The notes below the pieces were generated by a model, which worked only from the letters and a program-made list of their open reading frames with translations, made no database searches and was not told the DNA's origin. Below are positions 23,177 to 26,923 of a stretch of 26,923 nt of DNA, piece after piece. The first letter of the stretch is position 1, and each line of letters starts with the position of its first letter. The position numbers and the translations under genes were made by a program. Source of the DNA: Thermoproteota archaeon (GTDB taxonomy: Archaea; Thermoproteota; Thermoprotei; Thermoproteales; Thermocladiaceae); NCBI GenBank assembly GCA_013153895.1, contig JAADDN010000042.1, positions 1-26,923 on the forward strand, in the 5' to 3' direction.

Positions 23177-23936
23177 ATACTCCTAGCTCTCTGATCCATG
23201 CATCTAGAAACATTTTCTCTAACGTTGATCCGCGTTTAAATATCATTCTTTTACCGTCTATTGGATTCTTCAGGAAATGGTAACTATATGTATCTAAGCT
23301 CGTTATTCTGCTAGCTTCTTCACATTTATTAAATATTAGTCTAATAACGTAGCTTGTAGCTCCTAGGAGATGTATCTTAGTGAACCCATGTTCTCTAATC
23401 CGTCTAATGGTACTATCTATCAGGTCTCTACAGAGGTCGTGACCTATCTTGAACATCTTTTTGAAACTTATCTCTGGTCTTGTTGGTACTATACTAATCT
23501 TGTTTACGGGTACTCCAATAATGTCAGCATCTACCCCATCTAGGATCGCACTATCATATCCATGTGCTACGTATATCTTCTCGTAGTTATGTAATCCATA
23601 TTTATATAATAGTGATCTAGCTGCATGATAGATCATGTTATTAACCTCATGATTAAATGGGTAGTCTGGAACAACAATAATTAACTTAGCATCCTTATTC
23701 AACCTCTCTACCTCACGCACCCTCTTATAGAGCATCTTGATAGAATACTCAACAAGCCGTATAGGATGTATGTTAATGTTATCTCTCAATAGTGTGAATA
23801 CTCCATTATCAATCATGACCTCTCTACAGTGCTTAACTTCACTTCTAAACGTTCCAGAACAATCATATAATAGGTGACTACCATAACCAACATAGAGCTT
23901 AACGATCGAGCCAACATTTGTCTTAACAAGCACCAT
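23157..23936 (-). CDS. TGT/DpdA-like TIM-barrel protein, possible DNA or tRNA transglycosylase (259 aa)
   Basis: The order of short motifs matches the tRNA-guanine transglycosylase superfamily: MIDNGVF at 41-47 (DSGGF in TGT, with a catalytic Asp), VVPDYPF at 88-94, VAHGYD at 123-128, DIIGVPV at 138-144 (the IGG-type strand), IHLLGATS at 188-195 (YLMG-type strand), and SLDTYSYH at 213-220, where TGT carries its nucleophile Asp. The four-Cys zinc site of TGT is not visible. At 259 residues it is shorter than TGT (about 370+) and closer to phage DpdA-like proteins, which insert deazaguanine bases into DNA. Archaeal hosts make preQ0 for archaeosine, so substrate would be available. A TATA box precedes the ATG. 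Assignment rests on motif order only. Confidence 0.55.
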   Translation of the reverse strand: MVLVKTNVGSIVKLYVGYGSHLLYDCSGTFRSEVKHCREVMIDNGVFTLLRDNINIHPIRLVEYSIKMLYKRVREVERLNKDAKLIIVVPDYPFNHEVNNMIYHAARSLLYKYGLHNYEKIYVAHGYDSAILDGVDADIIGVPVNKISIVPTRPEISFKKMFKIGHDLCRDLIDSTIRRIREHGFTKIHLLGATSYVIRLIFNKCEEASRITSLDTYSYHFLKNPIDGKRMIFKRGSTLEKMFLDAWIRELGVFTVIEY

Positions 23937-23960
23937 CTACTATGTCTCAATGCAATATTC

Positions 23961-23968
23961 GTTTAAGA
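23961..23968 (-). promoter_or_regulatory. TATA-like box for the TGT-like gene
   Basis: CTTAAACG on the minus strand, centred about 28 bases before the ATG at 23936. The rest of the gap 23937-24062 shows nothing else. Confidence 0.4.
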
Positions 23969-24062
23969 GTACTATCTCACTATCAAGTATATTCTCATAT
24001 TAATAGTTTAATATCTCGATCAAGAACATAGAACCAGCATGCCTACACTAGAGTATATGTTG

Positions 24063-25070
24063 TTAATAGAGTAGGATATATGTTTTTTCTCTAGGAACCT
24101 TATATAGATATAGTAACAGTTCTTCTCCCGTAAAGGGATGTGGAACTGTGTACTTAGCATAGAGACGTAGTGGATATTTTTCTCCTACTGACTTCTCTAC
24201 TAGGAATCTAGTAGCTTCCTCTGAGGGTAATAGATCTATAATGTATCCCTGCTTTCTGGTTCTTGTAGGTCTGTACACTATGTAGTTACCTAGCCCTAAT
24301 ACAGTTACTGTCTCTAGGATAGGATTATATCCTACTTCTAGTTCTCGCAACATATTGCTCATTATATGTACGTTTCTATTACATGGTATATTGAGATGTA
24401 GATAGTCTGGAATATATAGTGAGGATCCCCCAACATTAACACGTTCATAACCTATACCTGGAAAGTTTCTTAGAAAGTTCAGTAGTTTCTCCTTATCTTT
24501 CTTTGAGAAGGTTCCCGTTTCAAGGTACTGTTTAAATGATTCTAAGAATCTGGGATATTCTTTATACGTTACTATTGGATTCACCTTAACAAATTCGAGA
24601 ATATCTGGCGGAAGAACACGTTCAACTTCCTCAATAATTTGAACTAGAGGTTCAACAAGACCTAGCTCTCTCGTCAATTCTTCAATAAGGGTAAGCCGTT
24701 GTTTACGTTCTTTTAATAGTTCTGTTGAGAGAAAAGGTAGGTCTAGTACAGCATCAGGAATGAGTTGAAGTGGTGATGTTGCTTGTCCTTCGCTGATAGC
24801 TGATATGTTGTTGCTTGTTGGTGAGTAGAATATTACTGCTCTATGTTCTGGTAGAGGTATCTGCACTATTGCAATAGGAATAGTTATTCCATACATTGGG
24901 TGGATCAGTATTGGAACCCGTGTTTCTGTTCTATAATGAAGTTCTAGTAGAGGCTCTAATAGAGCATGCTTCTCTAGGAACCTAACTATGTCAGAGAAAT
25001 CGATCACTATGTCAGCAAGATTAATAATCTTAAATATCTCATTCGCTAACCTCCTAGAAAGTGAGCTCAT
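24063..25070 (-). CDS. Unknown soluble protein (335 aa)
   Basis: No family recognised. A helical N-terminus, an alpha/beta part with hydrophobic strands (YGITIPIAIVQIPLPEHRAVIFY, about 60-83), a helical middle (120-210) and a beta-rich C-terminus (VTVLGLGNYIVYRPT). There is no signal, membrane segment or Cys-rich motif. Two ATGs are close together (25076 and 25070); ATG 25070 is chosen because a TATA box is centred 25.5 bases upstream of it. The 5' side borders array 2, on the strand where the kink-turn motifs would be formed, so read-through from further right would place them in a long leader. Confidence 0.65.
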   Translation of the reverse strand: MSSLSRRLANEIFKIINLADIVIDFSDIVRFLEKHALLEPLLELHYRTETRVPILIHPMYGITIPIAIVQIPLPEHRAVIFYSPTSNNISAISEGQATSPLQLIPDAVLDLPFLSTELLKERKQRLTLIEELTRELGLVEPLVQIIEEVERVLPPDILEFVKVNPIVTYKEYPRFLESFKQYLETGTFSKKDKEKLLNFLRNFPGIGYERVNVGGSSLYIPDYLHLNIPCNRNVHIMSNMLRELEVGYNPILETVTVLGLGNYIVYRPTRTRKQGYIIDLLPSEEATRFLVEKSVGEKYPLRLYAKYTVPHPFTGEELLLYLYKVPREKTYILLY

Positions 25071-25091
25071 GCTCATGGTTTGACGTAGATT

Positions 25092-25099
25092 GTTTTTAT
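25092..25099 (-). promoter_or_regulatory. TATA box for the 335-aa gene
   Basis: ATAAAAAC on the minus strand, centred 25.5 bases before ATG 25070. Confidence 0.5.
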
Positions 25100-25204
25100 C
25101 ATTAACGTGGCTGTTTAACAGATAGTTTTACTATGTTGAGAGGGAGATAAACATGGATAATCTATTAAATTTCGATTCCAGTATAAATACAAGAATGAAG
25201 ATGA

Positions 25205-25232
25205 ACACCTCATTGGGTTATTCCCTCAGTCT
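25205..25232 (-). repeat. Kink-turn-like repeat 2.1
   Basis: Minus strand: AGACT, GA, GGG, AATAA, CCC, AAT, GA, GGTGT. Outer pairs T/G, C-G, A-T, one mismatch, A-T. Contains box-D-like CTGA. Confidence 0.55.
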
Positions 25233-25300
25233 TACTTTTCTATAAGTTAAATATGAACTATTGTATCCATCTGTAAGTGATTCTGTAGACATGACTGTAC

Positions 25301-25326
25301 TTGTCATCGGATTTTTCCTCCATGAG
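25301..25326 (-). repeat. Kink-turn-like repeat 2.2
   Basis: Minus strand: CATG, GA, GGA, AAAA, TCC, GAT, GA, CAAG. The inner stem has changed to GGA/TCC with pairing kept. Outer pairs G-C, T-A, mismatch, C-G. Confidence 0.5.
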
Positions 25327-25380
25327 TTATTCATCTAGTTGCAGTATTTAAGTTTTAAATGTATACAGAACAGTGTAGTT

Positions 25381-25467
25381 ATATATAGATATAGTGCAGA
25401 GATTCAGACTAAGTGCGAGACCTCATCGGGAACCCTCAGTCTATTGTTAAATTGGTTATCTATATAT
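25381..25467. repeat. 11-base inverted repeat flanking kink-turn repeat 2.3
   Basis: ATATATAGATA at 25381-25391 and its exact complement TATCTATATAT at 25457-25467 enclose repeat 2.3, giving a possible 87-base hairpin with the kink-turn near the middle. The arms are simple AT sequence, so chance pairing is quite possible. Confidence 0.35.
25418..25442 (-). repeat. Kink-turn-like repeat 2.3 (best copy)
   Basis: Minus strand: AGACT, GA, GGG, TT, CCC, GAT, GA, GGTCT. Inner stem of three G-C pairs; outer stem of four Watson-Crick pairs (AGAC/GTCT) plus a T/G pair beside the tandem GA. A textbook kink-turn layout. Confidence 0.65.
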
Positions 25468-25514
25468 GTAGTTGTGGAAACAGTTGGATAGTCTCTATTA
25501 TCTATAAGAGTAGT

Positions 25515-25546
25515 TAAACATGTCATCGGTACCCCTCTACCGTTTA
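25515..25546 (-). repeat. Kink-turn-like repeat 2.4 (weak)
   Basis: Minus strand: GA, GG, GGTA, CC, GAT, GA, with outer arms TAAAC/GTTTA four or more bases away. An alternative hairpin CGGTA/TACCG competes, so the kink-turn reading is least certain here. Confidence 0.4.
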
Positions 25547-25590
25547 GCTTTGTAGAGTATTTTTAACTGTTTTCGCTAGAGGGATCACTA

Positions 25591-25598
25591 ATATAAAA
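25591..25598 (+). promoter_or_regulatory. TATA box for the 164-aa membrane protein
   Basis: ATATAAAA, centred 25.5 bases before the ATG at 25620; leaderless. Confidence 0.6.
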
Positions 25599-25619
25599 TC
25601 TGCTTAATCTAGTCATCAC

Positions 25620-26114
25620 ATGTATCCTATAGATAGTAATGATGTAAGAAAGCTTACTGCTCTAGGAGTACTGATCAGTAATGTTCTCTTTCTAGTCATC
25701 GTTATGAGTCTAGTCATAATTTTTCTTCTATATGCGCTTCCCATGGTCATAGCTTCTGAGGTCAAGGTTAGCTATGTTACTAGTCTATTACCATTATATG
25801 ATGGTCTTAGTAGTAAGCTATGGAGTGGATTCGCACTTGAGCTCGTGATGGGGCTGATAGTGGTGTTCTCTGAGAAGAAGCTGTTTGAGGGAGCGAGAAC
25901 AGTAATGATGATTAATATGATTATTACTATCATAATTATTACTCTATGTTTAGTCAATAGCTATATCCTGATCAAGTTGACGTTGACATTACACGATCTC
26001 GCTTCTCAGTGTGCTAGAGAAATAATACATAAGCAGTATTATGCTATTGCTATCATAGATAGGAGATGTCTATTAGAGAAAGGTAAGACGGTGCATCTAA
26101 ACTTGTTTCCTTAG
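25620..26114 (+). CDS. Membrane protein with three hydrophobic segments (164 aa)
   Basis: Hydrophobic helices at about 17-45 (long, may be one kinked helix), 65-82 and 93-123. The middle region between the first two helices is polar, and the C-terminal 40 residues are soluble with two Cys (SQCAREII, RRCLLEKG). No family recognised. It has its own strong TATA box and is followed 36 bases later by another TATA-led gene. Similar in size and style to the small membrane proteins at 21794-23176. Confidence 0.65.
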   Translation: MYPIDSNDVRKLTALGVLISNVLFLVIVMSLVIIFLLYALPMVIASEVKVSYVTSLLPLYDGLSSKLWSGFALELVMGLIVVFSEKKLFEGARTVMMINMIITIIIITLCLVNSYILIKLTLTLHDLASQCAREIIHKQYYAIAIIDRRCLLEKGKTVHLNLFP

Positions 26115-26121
26115 CATAAAC

Positions 26122-26129
26122 TTAAATTA
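26122..26129 (+). promoter_or_regulatory. TATA box for the last (partial) gene
   Basis: TTAAATTA in a CTTAAATTATT context, centred 25.5 bases before the ATG at 26151; leaderless. Confidence 0.5.
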
Positions 26130-26150
26130 TTATCATCAGCTAGATCTTTA

Positions 26151-26923
26151 ATGTCTATCTCCTTCTATAGGAGCATTCTGAGTACGGTTCTTCGTGATAG
26201 GATTCTTCTATCTAGTGTTGATTCTCTTGAGCATGATCTAGATGAGCTGGCTCGTAAGATTACTCATCTGTTAAGTGTTGCTAATCTAGGTCACATATTT
26301 ATTGATCTTACAGCTCAGTTTAGTGAGGCTCCACCTGTCCTATATGATGAGAGTTCCGTGGTTAATATTATTGCGTTGCCTATAGGTGAGTTTGAGACCG
26401 TGATACCTAGGTGCAGGTGGGTTCTCTGGTACGGTAGAGAGATCTATCACGGTCATCGTACAGGTAAAGATATGCTCCTAGCTACACCATATTACTGGAC
26501 TCCTCTATATGGTAGGTTCACACCGAAATTATCTAGTTTAATTGTTGAGAAGTATTTTGAAAATATTATACCTAGAGCAGTAGGGGTGATACGGGGTTTA
26601 GAACTGTACTGCCCCTTAGAGTATACTAGAGATATTATACTTGCAACAATCTTCTCAATGTTTTATAATAGCCTTTACATTCCATATGAGAGGAACAGTC
26701 CAGAAAAGACTTGGGAATCATTGAGAGAACATTTAAAGATGTATGAGAAGGTGAGTAATATTCCAATAATGTTTTACTACCTAAGCTTCAACTCTAGAGC
26801 ACCAGAGTTCACGCTGACACGTACAATGGGCTGGGACGAACTCATCTATGAGCTGAGAAAGTTCCTAGGTAGATACGTCTTAGAAGGACACTACCCACCA
26901 CCCTACATTGTCCTACCAGAGGG
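26151..26923 (+). CDS. Unknown protein, 3' end cut by window edge (at least 257 aa)
   Basis: An open frame from ATG 26151 runs to the window end without a stop. It begins MSISFYRSILSTVLRDRILL, with helical and mixed segments, many Tyr/Trp/Arg, and stretches such as RCRWVLWYGREIYHGHRTGK and PYYWTPLYGRF. There is no signal peptide and no recognised motif. Its early codons are T-ending and its later ones A/C-ending. The TATA box 25.5 bases upstream supports the start. Too incomplete to classify. Confidence 0.65.
   Translation, partial: MSISFYRSILSTVLRDRILLSSVDSLEHDLDELARKITHLLSVANLGHIFIDLTAQFSEAPPVLYDESSVVNIIALPIGEFETVIPRCRWVLWYGREIYHGHRTGKDMLLATPYYWTPLYGRFTPKLSSLIVEKYFENIIPRAVGVIRGLELYCPLEYTRDIILATIFSMFYNSLYIPYERNSPEKTWESLREHLKMYEKVSNIPIMFYYLSFNSRAPEFTLTRTMGWDELIYELRKFLGRYVLEGHYPPPYIVLPE

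Larger units (their letters stand above)
25205..25546 (-). repeat. Array 2: four kink-turn-like hairpin repeats, 94-119 bases apart
   Basis: It lies in the largest gene-free stretch (25071-25619). TCAT (plus strand) starts at 25210, 25304, 25423 and 25523. On the minus strand: GA, stem, loop of 2-5 bases, complementary stem, (G/A)AT, GA. Stems are GGG/CCC, GGA/TCC, GGG/CCC and GG/CC, the reverse polarity of array 1, with the GA and ATGA elements unchanged. Copies alternate in flank type: 2.1 and 2.3 share ACCTCAT and CCCTCAGTCT; 2.2 and 2.4 share TGTCATCGG. A weak TCATC also lies 90 bases further on, at 25613. No convincing reading frame crosses the array. Its transcription direction is not known; it lies between divergent genes. 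Confidence 0.65.

Noticed and set aside
25154..25250. A 30-codon frame (MDNLLNFDSS...) in the array 2 spacer
   Set aside because: Too short, no promoter at the right distance, and interrupted by repeat 2.1.
7904..25546. Plain operator or replication iterons
   Set aside because: Iterons and operators keep their sequence. Here the paired bases are exchanged between arrays while the unpaired bases are fixed, which argues for a folded strand. Not fully excluded.
1..26923. tRNA, rRNA, transposase or integrase genes
   Set aside because: I looked for conserved tRNA arms and typical recombinase motifs on both strands and saw none; a dedicated scan would be more sensitive.

Overview
The window looks like part of a virus (or virus-derived mobile element) of a hyperthermophilic crenarchaeon. 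Supporting observations: archaeal TATA boxes lie about 26 bases before many start codons, with almost no Shine-Dalgarno sequence (leaderless transcription); AGA/AGG, ATA and CTA codons dominate and CTAG is frequent; no housekeeping gene, rRNA, tRNA or insertion sequence was seen; and most genes are small, unrecognised, membrane or coiled-coil proteins around two MoxR-AAA/VWA pairs. A MoxR ATPase with a VWA partner is known from Acidianus two-tailed virus (Bicaudaviridae), so a distant bicaudavirus-like element is the best guess, but no recognisable capsid gene proves it.

Layout. 1-3031: two divergent membrane-anchored surface proteins with nearly the same N-terminus (the left one is cut by the window edge). 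3014-5145 (minus): a DUF262/ParB-like protein and an overlapping DHH-family protein. 5227-9882 (minus): two paralogous coiled-coil proteins with swapped central domains, flanking a Pro/Thr/Gln-linker protein, a short RAMP-like (Cas7-like) protein and a 413-base spacer. 9926-13309: unknown helical proteins and a two-helix membrane protein. 13306-16982: divergent MoxR ATPase and metallopeptidase-like/VWA gene. 17034-18334: a small unknown protein and a membrane protein. 18376-21284 (minus): a second MoxR, metallopeptidase/VWA, small-protein operon. 21340-23176 (plus): four overlapping genes, three of them multi-pass membrane proteins. 23157-25070 (minus): a TGT/DpdA-like TIM-barrel protein and an unknown. 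25620-26923 (plus): a membrane protein and an unfinished unknown.

The most unusual signal is a pair of non-coding arrays (7904-8213 and 25205-25546), each with four copies of one small motif, 91-119 bases apart. Read on the minus strand, each copy is GA, stem, short loop, complementary stem, then a GATGA-type sequence. The stem sequence differs between copies while pairing is kept (CCC/GGG in one array, GGG/CCC or GGA/TCC in the other), and bases outside the GA and GATGA usually pair too. This is the architecture of a kink-turn, the RNA motif bound by archaeal L7Ae. The first array lies directly downstream, on the same strand, of the RAMP-like gene.

How the genes may work together (inference): the two MoxR/VWA pairs could be chaperone-like remodelling machines for virion or tail proteins, the coiled-coil paralogues and surface glycoproteins could be structural, the membrane operon could serve assembly or egress, and the TGT-like and ParB-superfamily proteins could modify DNA with a deazaguanine base. 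The RAMP-like protein and kink-turn arrays could form an RNA-based system acting on host RNPs or CRISPR immunity.
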